A DNA stretch of 64,000 nucleotides from Odontocerum albicorne (lineage: Eukaryota; Arthropoda; Insecta; Trichoptera; Odontoceridae). The notes beneath the pieces are model-generated. The model worked only from the letters and a program-made list of their open reading frames with translations. It was not told the origin of the DNA and did not search any database. Shown here in pieces: positions 22,978 to 31,554 of this stretch. Each line of letters starts with the position of its first letter. Position 1 is the first letter of the stretch. A program made the position numbers and the translations under genes. Where the stretch lies: contig OX463845.1 of the NCBI GenBank assembly GCA_949825065.1, positions 25,212,728 through 25,276,727 on the forward strand, written 5' to 3'.

Positions 22978-23804
22978 GAGAGCGTGAGACAGGACTTAAA
23001 TATGTTGTACCAATTGCTGATAGAGAGGTTACAAAGTTACATACTAACAGAAAAAATATTTAAAAAGCTAGAACATGAATTACAAATTAAATGCAGAGAA
23101 TAAAGAAACAAAAAGAAAATATATGTGTACAACATCCTCAGTAATATACAGGCAAAATCCTAGTTTACTGGGGACACGACAAATGAAAGGCAACAAACCC
23201 AGATCCATTAAAATTGTATGTCCAAATTAAATTACCTGTTGTTTTTTCGCAAATTATGTATATTTCTTGTCATGTGTAATAAATAAATAAATAGAATAAA
23301 AAATATATATTTTTTAAATATCACCAATGGGCTTAAGTAGGGGAGGGATTGCGTACGAAAAATAGTCCGTGTTCTAACAAACTGTAAAAAAAACATTAAG
23401 AAAATTATCTACGTTCCAACTTTGCACACTAAATACGCTGACTTTGGTTTCGAGAACAATTTGGAGTAAGTTCAGTAACAATAAATGTCCCATGAATCGC
23501 TTTGATGTCACTGAATAGTTAGTTGTCTGCAGAGAAACAACTCGGATCGCTAGTCTATTTAAAAAGTTTTCAAGATGTATTAGCAAGCAAATAAACATGC
23601 CTTGAAATGAGAATCTTCAAGAAAAAATTACATTGTAGTAACTATAAAACGTAAATTTATTTCAATGGAATAAAGCGACCGTATTTTTTAAAAACGAACT
23701 TTTCATCAAGTATATTTCGTTCGTTTTTTATGAAAATTCATATAAATTTTAATAGCAGAAACTAAAACTAATCTTAAAAATTGTGTTTATAGTTCTTTTT
23801 CGTT
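22978..23804. other. Unassigned sequence
   Basis: No supported gene. The minus-strand frame at 23374-23598 shows no motif. Confidence 0.4.
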
Positions 23805-23880
23805 TTTAATTTTCTCCTCTTTGAAGGTTGGCGATCATCGTGGCTAATTTGACTTTTGAGGGATCAGTATATAAATATAT
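23805..23880. repeat. Short dispersed repeat paired with 34085-34160
   Basis: TTCTCCTCTTTGAAGGTTGGCGATCAT ... GTGGCTA ... TTTGAG matches CATCTCCTCTTCGAAGTTAGGCGATCAT ... TGACTA ... TTTGAG at 34098-34146. Both are followed by an AAATATAT stretch. It resembles a piece of retroelement sequence, but I cannot name it. Confidence 0.5.
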
Positions 23881-24299
23881 TTTAAAACAATCAGAATTTT
23901 AAACGAATATTTTCAATTTCTCATGAGTCAACCAATATTAAGATAATTCCATCGAGTGTCTTGCACTAAGAAGGACTTGATTTGTGGAATATCTAGTGCT
24001 GTCCAGTTGGTAGAATTCTGGAATTTCGAACGAAAATAATTTAGTGTCTGACAGGATAAGAAGAAGAATATAGTTGCTAAAGAACCCACACAAAAAAACC
24101 TTTTTTTTTTACTAAAATATGAAATAAGTATAGCTGAATATTTCATGCTTTTAAAAACCAATCCAGTAAAATATTTTATGTGTTTTGAGATTAATTTTTA
24201 CCTTAAAAAACAAACTATTTAAAGCTATATAAAATATTTCGAAATATCTCAAATGAAGTGCAATTTTGGTTAGATTAATTTTGCATATACATACATTGT
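23881..24299. other. Unassigned sequence
   Basis: No supported feature. The overlapping minus-strand frames have no recognisable content. Confidence 0.35.
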
Positions 24300-24503
24300 A
24301 TTGTATAACACTTTTGTTGTACACAGTACAACCTGACGGGCTTATTGCTACGTGGCAATCTCGGCCAACCAACCAGAAATATGTTGAAGTAAGTGAAAAC
24401 TAGACTTTAATCCTTTTTAAAAAATTTGGGTACCAGCGGGATTTCAATCCGCAACCTCCGGGTTGGAGACAAGCGTTTTACCAATGAGGCCATGGAGGTC
24501 GTC
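24300..24503 (-). repeat. tRNA-derived SINE, family A, complete-looking copy
   Basis: On the minus strand the tRNA-like head has box A (TGGCCTCATTGG) and box B (GGATTGAAATCC) and ends GCTGGTACC. A short body follows (TAGTTTTCACTTACTTCAAC), then the tail GGTTGGTTGGCCGAGATTGC, CACGTAGCAATAAGCCCGTC, AGGTTGTACTG. The tail matches the 3' end of the LINE at 20165-20252. It is transcribed by RNA polymerase III if active. It is not a functional tRNA, because the head cannot form a normal cloverleaf and is joined to unrelated sequence. Confidence 0.8.
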
Positions 24504-24902
24504 ATACTTCACATGTGAAAAAAAATAATGATAAACGTAAATTCAAGAACAAATTTTCTGAAATAAAATAAAAGCGTACTAAAAAAACAAAAGAATAAAA
24601 TTATTTTAGGGCAGACGAATACCGTTTTCTAAAATATCTGTGTATTTGTTTGGCAACAAATTTTGGCAGACATATTTATGTACGAGTACATGTAAATAAA
24701 TTAACTTAAATACTATATTGACTTTCAAGAACGACATACTTCAGACGATACTGTTTTGTTTTTTAAGGTAATCATGAAAAATTGTAAATAACTTGAAACC
24801 ATTCGTGTTCTGGCATAAATAATTTTTGTGGAAATGTGCTCTTATTTTAGGATTTTAGTGGCGATTGTAGCTGAAAATTAAAGTGTATCAGGTAAAAAAT
24901 AT
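24504..24902. other. Unassigned sequence
   Basis: No supported feature apart from TACGAGTA at 24681-24688. Removing CGAGTA there would leave TTTATGTACATGTAAAT, an uninterrupted near-palindrome. Confidence 0.4.
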
Positions 24903-25077
24903 CGTAATTTGTTTTATCAAACACTGTTTGTTCCACTTTTTGTAACGGTTTCAAGGCTTTCACCTCATCACCAGCGAAGTACAAACAAGACTTGTTTGTG
25001 CTTCCTGATGGTGAGGGGGAAGCCTTGAAACCATTACAAAAAGTGGAATAAACAGTGTTTGATGAAACACATTACGT
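24903..25077. repeat. Foldback element, about 174 bp, arms meeting at the centre
   Basis: The left half (CGTAATTTGTTTTATCAAAC, ACTGTTTGTTCCACTTTTTG, TAACGGTTTCAAGGCTT, ACAAACAAG) is the reverse complement of the right half with about a dozen mismatches. The arms meet at 24990 with essentially no loop. An RNA from either strand would fold into one long hairpin of about 85 bp. It could be a miniature foldback transposon or a source of small interfering or microRNA-like transcripts. Confidence 0.88.
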
Positions 25078-25129
25078 CTTTAAACCTCCACAATGTTAAT
25101 TAATGCCTTAACTATAAATAATATATGTA

Positions 25130-25445
25130 AAAATATACTTCCTCATCGCATGCCCAATGCCGAGCCCTGTGGTTCTCTGCTACGACGTTTAAAGGTTATC
25201 CTCTTAACTCTTTTCTTAAGGCTGTTCATCTTGTATGAGACATTCATGCATGTTTTTCTTCAACTGTTCCTGTGATAATCAGCTTCCAAAGACTGTCGAC
25301 TGTCGTCTGGCAACATGTCTTAAGTACAAGTCTGTAAAAAAATCTTTTCCTGTATACTGCCGACAATCTTGCGGTAATCGCCAATTTTCGGATGATAGAT
25401 ACGTTGATGCATTTTGCGGTCCATGTAATACGCAGCATTTGCATC
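25130..25445 (-). pseudogene. RTE-like LINE C-terminal remnant
   Basis: The minus strand gives MLRITWTAKCINVSIIRKL, AITARLSAVYRKRFF, and in another frame DSLWKLIITGTVEEKHA. This follows the insect LINE pattern LRIPWTxxRTNxSIL ... RLSxxxxxRILxFFGHV ... DSLEKLIxxGKVEGxRARGRSPxRW. Frame changes and the loss of the FFGHV segment show it is dead. I know this tail best from lepidopteran RTE elements. Confidence 0.6.
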
Positions 25446-26182
25446 CGACGTCATCTATTATGTTTCTGTCCTTATTTCTCATCGCCTGTATTTCCATTCC
25501 ACATAGTGCTATGGAGAATACTAAAAAAATCACTAGATATATTTTTGTTCACCTGAGTATTTACAAAATAAAAAATATCTTTAAATGTTGAATTTCAAAA
25601 ATATATTTTTCTAATATAAATAAAATATAAATTATAAATGATTTTAGATTTAAAGTTCTATGAAGCTGACAGCTTCTGATCTCAAACGATATCGACTCGC
25701 AATATTGCGCTTCCATAGACAAATTTTAAGTAAATACCCCAACTGATATGATTTAAACACGTTCAGTGAAGACTATGCTGACGAATAAAATATCGACTCA
25801 AAAACACTTGAAATTGAAGGGTTGAAGGGAGAAGACTGAAGACTGATATTGAATCGATGGACAGTGTATACAGAAAGTTTTACACAAAAATAGTTTTTCA
25901 AAAAGGAAGGCTCATTTAATCTAAGAAAGCAATATCAAGATTAAAATCTAGTAAAAAGCAATATCGAGATTGAATAGAGCGCAAGAATTGGCGATATTGA
26001 AGTGGAAAGAAAAAATATCTTACGACGAAATACCAAGTACGAGTACCAGCACACTTTGGCATCAGTAGGCCTTGTCCTACTTGGAGAGCCCTGAAAACAC
26101 TTAAGTGGGGATCATGAGATGCAATGATAACATGCAGATATAGGGTTTCTTGAAGGAAAGTAACATCGAATGTGATTGTGAA
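25446..26182. other. Unassigned sequence
   Basis: No supported gene. TACGAGTA occurs at 26038-26045. Confidence 0.35.
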
Positions 26183-26340
26183 GTTATACGGTAGAAATCA
26201 TAGGTATTCGTATAACCCCGAATACTTGCCGGAAAAAATGCCTGTGTTATTCGAGGGAAGAATCGTAGCGCGGGGATTGGACCGGTGACCTTTCGCACGG
26301 AAAGAAGTCCAGTGCGTTACCGTACGGTTATGCACCTCGA
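26183..26340 (-). repeat. SINE family C, copy 1
   Basis: On the minus strand a tRNA-like head contains AACCGTACGGTAACGCACTG (box A region), then TTCCGTGCGAAAGGTCACCG and GGTCCAATCCCC (box B). A body containing ACACAGGCATTTTTTC follows. The same order of words is found at 45575-45772. Confidence 0.65.
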
Positions 26341-27504
26341 TTTACCTAGGTTTATTAAGTTTAGGATAAGTAAACATCGAAATACTTGAGTAGCTCACAT
26401 CACTAATTAATTTAATTCTTAACCTGTAAATTTTGATAACTTAAAAATTAATTTAAAATATACAACATAAATATAAAATGCAAGTAAACTTCCCGTCAGG
26501 TCGCGTTTATGTTTGGCTAAGCCTCCATCTCCTTTTAAATTATTTATATTACCTTTTATAGATTGCCTTGGAACTGGTTCGGCTACAACTTTGAAGGATG
26601 TGAGGTGCAAGGCTGTGGACAGATATGGATGAAGGTGTTTTATGGCATCCCTATGTTCCTGACGGAACGTGTAGGGTGATAATTAACAATGAAAGAAACA
26701 ACAACTAGAATACAGATAAAAAATAGATACATATAGTCAGTTACAATTGTTGCTCAATTTGTTTACCTCGCCATACAGATTTGTGTGTGCATGTGTTGGT
26801 GCATGGATATGTGAAAGAGAATATTTATGTGTGTGTGTTTGGATATTGGCAAATGAGACATTTGCTTAATTGTGTTTTTCCCGCACTTTGTATGTAAATG
26901 ACCCGAGGATCGCGGATAATTTAAATCAGAACATAAAATAATAAAAATAATTAGGTAAATTTTATGAGAAGATACAGACGACGATGATGATAAACAAAGA
27001 ACGGAAAGGAAATCGGCAATGTTTATCCATTACCCTTTTAAGAAAAAAAGTTTTAAAAACGTTTTGTATTTTGTTTAACTTTTTAAGTAGCTTCCGTGAA
27101 AATTTGAATAAAACTGTATTGATCCGTCCAAATTTTCCGAAAACGAATATATTTCCCGGAATGGACATAGAAAAATTGCCAGAGATAAAAAAGTTTGACG
27201 CTTTTTTGAATTGATTACCAAAAGGCGAGGCGAGGGGTATTCCGTTTGAAACACAAACTTACAAAATAAATAGAATATCTTTTTATCTCGGTAATAAATT
27301 TGCGTTCAAAGTATGTTAGATCAATGGAACAGAGTTTAAGATAAGTTCGTACTCGGGAAAAGCGGAGGCAATTCAATGAGATTTCTAAATAAAATATATA
27401 TGGGGCAATAAAAACTATGAAGTTAGGACTAAATTACAATTTCGAATACAAAATGTGTCTACAAAGTAGGGCTTATTTACAAGAATTCATATTTATTAAT
27501 TAAT
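26341..27504. other. Unassigned sequence
   Basis: No supported gene. 26490-26660 is somewhat GC-richer but has no recognisable motif. The opposing open frames at 26962-27168 and 26984-27214 overlap each other and lack any domain. Confidence 0.4.
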
Positions 27505-27925
27505 TAATTCATTCGTGTGGTAACTCCCCATGTACACAAATTAGTGATTCAGGCATATTGAAGAGCATTACCCGCAGCTTTAGAATTAATAAACACATGA
27601 AAAGTAACGGCATTCGTGGTTTGTTATCGTAAGTCTTTGAAGTACTACCCTGCAAGTGAAAAGGCAACAACATTCGCTCACGTCTAGTATTGTCACCAGA
27701 CTAGTAACCCCTGTTTAGGTATCATAGGGAATAGGGTGAAAGTCAAGGGGTATGCCATCTAGGACACAGATAGTTGTATGCTTCATCATATAAGATACAG
27801 AAAAAAATTCAGATGTAACTTAGTTTAAGAGTCAAATCAGAATGGAACTGAATCCGTCGGATATCGAAACTGGGACTTCGCTATCTTAGCGTGAACGTTA
27901 ACCGTCAGACAACGACAGTTGATGA
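27505..27925 (-). repeat. SINE-like repeat family B, long copy with intact head
   Basis: The left part (ATTCATTCGTGTGGTA, AAATTAGTGATTCAGGCATA, TTGAAGAGCATTACCCG) is the family-B tail in antisense. The right end (minus-strand CTGACGGTTAACGTTCACGC, then CAGTTTCGATATCC) is a tRNA-like head of the type also seen at 20598-20669. At about 420 bp it is longer than the other B copies. Confidence 0.6.
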
Positions 27926-29438
27926 AAATTCATATTTTTTTGGAATAAATTTTTGATAAATATATTCATGAATGAATTTAAAGCACAGTTATTAAATTAA
28001 ATATTGCTTTTCTTTTATTTTACATTTTATACTTGCTTAACTAATTACATAAAATGAAATACACAATACAAAAGAAAAATTAAAAGAAAATATTTTAAAA
28101 AATGTAACATGAACAATGATTATTGATGCTTTCCTGTGAATTGGCTCAGTTTTGCCTATTTATTATAAGGAGCTCAGTTTTCAATGTATCCACCGAGATA
28201 TGAAGGATATTAATATATTTAGAAAAAACGTCATCTAATAGTTCAGTTCGTGAATATGGCGTCAAAAACAATTTAAATTCATGATGGCGTATATATTGTC
28301 AGGTACATTTAACAAAAGTTTGTCAATTAACAAAAGGTTCGATATTTTTCTGGATAAGGTTTAAAAAAATATTCTGGCTTGTGAGTATATTATTTATACT
28401 AAATGCAACATTATATCGCATCAGTTTAGATAAACGACGCCTAAAACGTTCAAAGTCAATAATACAGTATACTACACTTTATTTGTTATCATTGGGAACA
28501 GAAATATATCACAAAATTGTTTACAAAGTGCACATTAACTCTGTCCGTTATAATGGATGCCAGGTCTGAAGAGGTTAAAAAAAGGAAAAATAGTGTCTGG
28601 CGTTTGAAAGGAATAGAAGTGATTCGAAACATATTAAAATTTATGAATAGGTAAGGTAGTAAAAAAAGGAAGGGCGATGGACGGGGTGGAAAGTATTAGA
28701 TACAACGTATTCCAATGACTGTTATATATTGTACATATCTACCAAACTACTAAAGAAACGGGCAGATTTAGGTTTTATCTAGAGAATGTAATACAATATA
28801 ACTAATATTTTTCAACTTACAGAAATTTTAATTTAAATAATAAATAATCGCTTCTGAGATAGAACCTTGTCAGCCACCTAAGAGTTTCGAGTATGATTCC
28901 CGATGATGACTAAAGACTTCCTACCCACAGGAGTAAATAAAGGTTACTGGGTCATAAATTATTCAAAGGTTATTTGTCAAAACAAATTATAAATAACTAA
29001 ACAATGGAACATCAATCAATTGATGGAAAATGAATGTATGGTGGAGAAGAAAGGCAAACCGGGAACGAAATACGTCACATTAATAACTTGGAAGTATTTT
29101 TTCGGTTACTGTTCGAAACACGCTAATGAAGAGCGAGTCGAATGCTAGATAATAACTATTTCCGAAGTCTCACTGTATTCGTAATAAAAGACGAAGGAAA
29201 AAAAGAAAAGTTACCTCTTTATGATTGTTTGGAAAAATGGCATAATATGACAATAAGCTGACCAAATTATATTTGATCGCAAGTGTGATACACCAAGACA
29301 AATTATAATTATAAAAATTTACAATTCAAGAAAAACACGCAGAGCTTTTGAATAAAAAATAAAATGAAGATGCTTTTGACAATTTGTTTATTTATTTTAA
29401 AGGAGTGAATGTTCAGAAAATTCCTTTTATAAAATTCG
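27926..29438. other. Unassigned AT-rich sequence
   Basis: About 1.5 kb with no supported gene or named repeat. Confidence 0.4.
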
Positions 29439-29669
29439 TTAATAGCTTTTCAAAACAAACAGAACAATTCTTGGCGTTTCTTTGAAGTACAATACAATGA
29501 CCCGCAGTCTCAAGAGGTCTGCTAATCCTCTCGAATGATGCGCCAAAAGTAATTCCAACGTTTCATTGGGAGTTTTATATTGCGCACAAGTGCAAGCCTT
29601 GTTTATTGGATTTGTGTAGCACTTGAGATGGATGCAGACATAATGGTAGTCTTGAAGAAAATGGTCCAA
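29439..29669 (-). pseudogene. Possible LINE C-terminal fragment
   Basis: An open minus-strand frame of 76 codons contains CTCAQYKTPNETLELLLAHH followed by SRGLADLLRLR. This is reminiscent of the zinc-knuckle-like C-terminus CxCGxxxETxEHxLLxCPRxAxxR of several LINE and RNase-H-bearing ORFs. The second cysteine and histidine positions are altered. Weak but worth recording. Confidence 0.3.
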
Positions 29670-29796
29670 TAACTCTTATAGCCCTTGCAAAACTTATAAT
29701 ACAACTAGCAAGTAGATGGACCCTGTAGTAAATTTTTCTTTTATTAACTTGTTTATGTATAACAATATGGGGTGTTTATTGTGAGGTACAGATAAA

Positions 29797-30250
29797 AATA
29801 AATAAATAAATTTATTTGGTCGCAATAAATATTATTAATTTATACAAATTAAATGAAGAGTATACATAACGAAAAAAATGAGATGTGACCAAAGGGGAAA
29901 GGAAGGGATTTGGACAGGAAAGGGAAATCGGTAATGAAATACGCATAATTACTACTTGAAATTAAGAGTTCTTTCAAATGCTTTTTAAAACCAATAACGA
30001 AGGAAGTTGGTAACTGCTTCCAAATTTTAAATGCATGGATAGTAAAATCATTAGTTGGTAACTGGTTTCAAAGTCTTATTGCATGGACAGAAAAAAAAGA
30101 GCGGTTGATTGAGAAAGCCAATAAACAATACCCACTTGAGCATATACCAGGTCCGCATTTTTTAAATTCTTGTTGGACAAATTGTACAAGAATATATAGA
30201 AACGCCTTTTTAATTAAACATCTCGGTGGAAATCTAGAAGATGCCTGATT
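29797..30250 (-). pseudogene. CR1-like LINE 3' end, degenerate
   Basis: On the minus strand, 30244 downwards reads PPRCLIKKAFLYIL, VQQEFKKCG, YCLLAFSINRSFF and, after a stop and frame change, FTIHAFKIWKQLPTSFVIGF, KKHLKELLIS. These align in order with PSYLAENFQRL, LFAFPVHRSSFF, FTVHAVRLWNQL and FKKRLKNLLIS of the LINE at 18768. The untranslated part (CCCTTTCCTGTCCAAATCCC) and the AATA-rich tail also correspond. It is a second, older member of the same superfamily with a different terminal tail. Confidence 0.7.
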
Positions 30251-30724
30251 AATGGTTCAATTGACATTACCTCAATCCAACCGTTTCAAGGTTTCTCTTG
30301 TGGACCGTAAATGGTGGATATCCAAAAGGTTGGCTAACCTTAAGGAGGAATTTTCGCCTGGTTATCTTGAAGACTGGCCCATCTAGAGGTTGCTCAACTA
30401 CCCTAGAATTGGGGCTACTAAAATTCGAAATAGTCTGCAAAGATCGGAATATATCCTAAATATCGAGGACATCATGCATATGCGAAGAGGAGAAGATCCA
30501 TCTATTTTGAATTCCAGCATGTTCAGCATCGTCCAAAATACAATCATCTGCTGTAGGTTAACAAACCCACAAATTATCAATGTATCTGACACACAACAGA
30601 CAAACTGATAGATAGTCATTGTTTTAATTAGAGTATTTTCAGTTTTTTTATATTCGGGTCTTATAACTGAAGTCATGCATTGAAACACCATATTGAATGG
30701 AATACAAAATATGTATAATGCATA
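30251..30724. other. Unassigned sequence
   Basis: Opposing open frames at 30390-30608 and 30398-30691 overlap; neither shows a domain. It may be a further piece of the LINE above. Confidence 0.35.
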
Positions 30725-31110
30725 TATAACATCACGCTATTTTACTGTTGGGGTAGGTATATAGGATATACTACCAAAAATCCCCATCATGATATCCTTG
30801 CATCGCCTTCTGCACATCCATAATTATTCTCAAAGAGTTTTATTTATTTCTCTAATTCTTAACCTTTTCTTCTTCCGAAATTTCATTTAATTGGTCCAGC
30901 CATACTTTTCTAGATTGTCTTCTACCATAATCCCTACTTTTGTTTGAATTATTAATTTGAAAAGTTATCTATACATTTAACGTGTTCAAACCACCTCAAC
31001 GTGCTCTTGTTCACCATACTTATTACATCAGTTTTAAGCTCGCATCTTACACTCATTCTAAGAATTACATTTCTGTTTCTGTCATACACACACCATACAT
31101 TCACACACCA
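30725..31110 (-). pseudogene. RTE-like LINE 3' end with lepidopteran-type terminus
   Basis: The minus strand gives [20 protein letters not shown], then [14 protein letters not shown], then a GRRQSRKVWLDQLNEISEEE-like stretch and DVQKAMQGYHDG. This is the LRWFGHVERM ... GRPRKxWxDQxxE ... VExAxxVCxDR pattern. At its 3' end (left edge) the plus strand has CATCACGCTATTTTACTGTTGGGGTAGGTA next to an ATACATA-type tail, as at 63110. It is broken by stops. Confidence 0.6.
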
Positions 31111-31113
31111 CAC

Positions 31114-31117
<4 letters not shown>

Positions 31118-31151
<34 letters not shown>

Positions 31152-31168
31152 TATATATATATATATAT

Positions 31169-31260
<92 letters not shown>

Positions 31261-31314
31261 TAGAGATATTATATATATATATATATATATATACGTACGT
31301 ACGTACGTACATAC

Positions 31315-31349
<35 letters not shown>
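31118..31349. repeat. TA dinucleotide microsatellite grading into ACGT and ATACAT repeats
   Basis: Mostly (TA)n from 31118 to 31290 with a few GATA interruptions, then (CGTA)n, (CATA)n and (CATATA)n up to the assembly gap. The open frames on both strands across it (tyrosine-isoleucine repeats) are artefacts. Confidence 0.97.
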
Positions 31350-31549
31350 NNNNNNNNNNNNNNNNNNNNNNNNNNNNNNNNNNNNNNNNNNNNNNNNNNN
31401 NNNNNNNNNNNNNNNNNNNNNNNNNNNNNNNNNNNNNNNNNNNNNNNNNNNNNNNNNNNNNNNNNNNNNNNNNNNNNNNNNNNNNNNNNNNNNNNNNNNN
31501 NNNNNNNNNNNNNNNNNNNNNNNNNNNNNNNNNNNNNNNNNNNNNNNNN
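31350..31549. other. Assembly gap of 200 N
   Basis: Exactly 200 undetermined bases, probably a gap of nominal size. It hides the junction between the TA microsatellite and the 3' end of the Jockey-type LINE. Confidence 0.99.
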
Positions 31550-31554
31550 GTGGA

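Noticed and set aside
24430..24503. Possible genuine tRNA gene on the minus strand (good A and B boxes)
   Set aside because: The arms do not form a normal cloverleaf, the sequence continues into a SINE body and tail, and the same head recurs in several dispersed copies.
30952..31344. Tyrosine-isoleucine-rich open frames
   Set aside because: They are translations of the TA microsatellite.
31350..31549. N run as a biological feature
   Set aside because: Exactly 200 N is an assembly convention.
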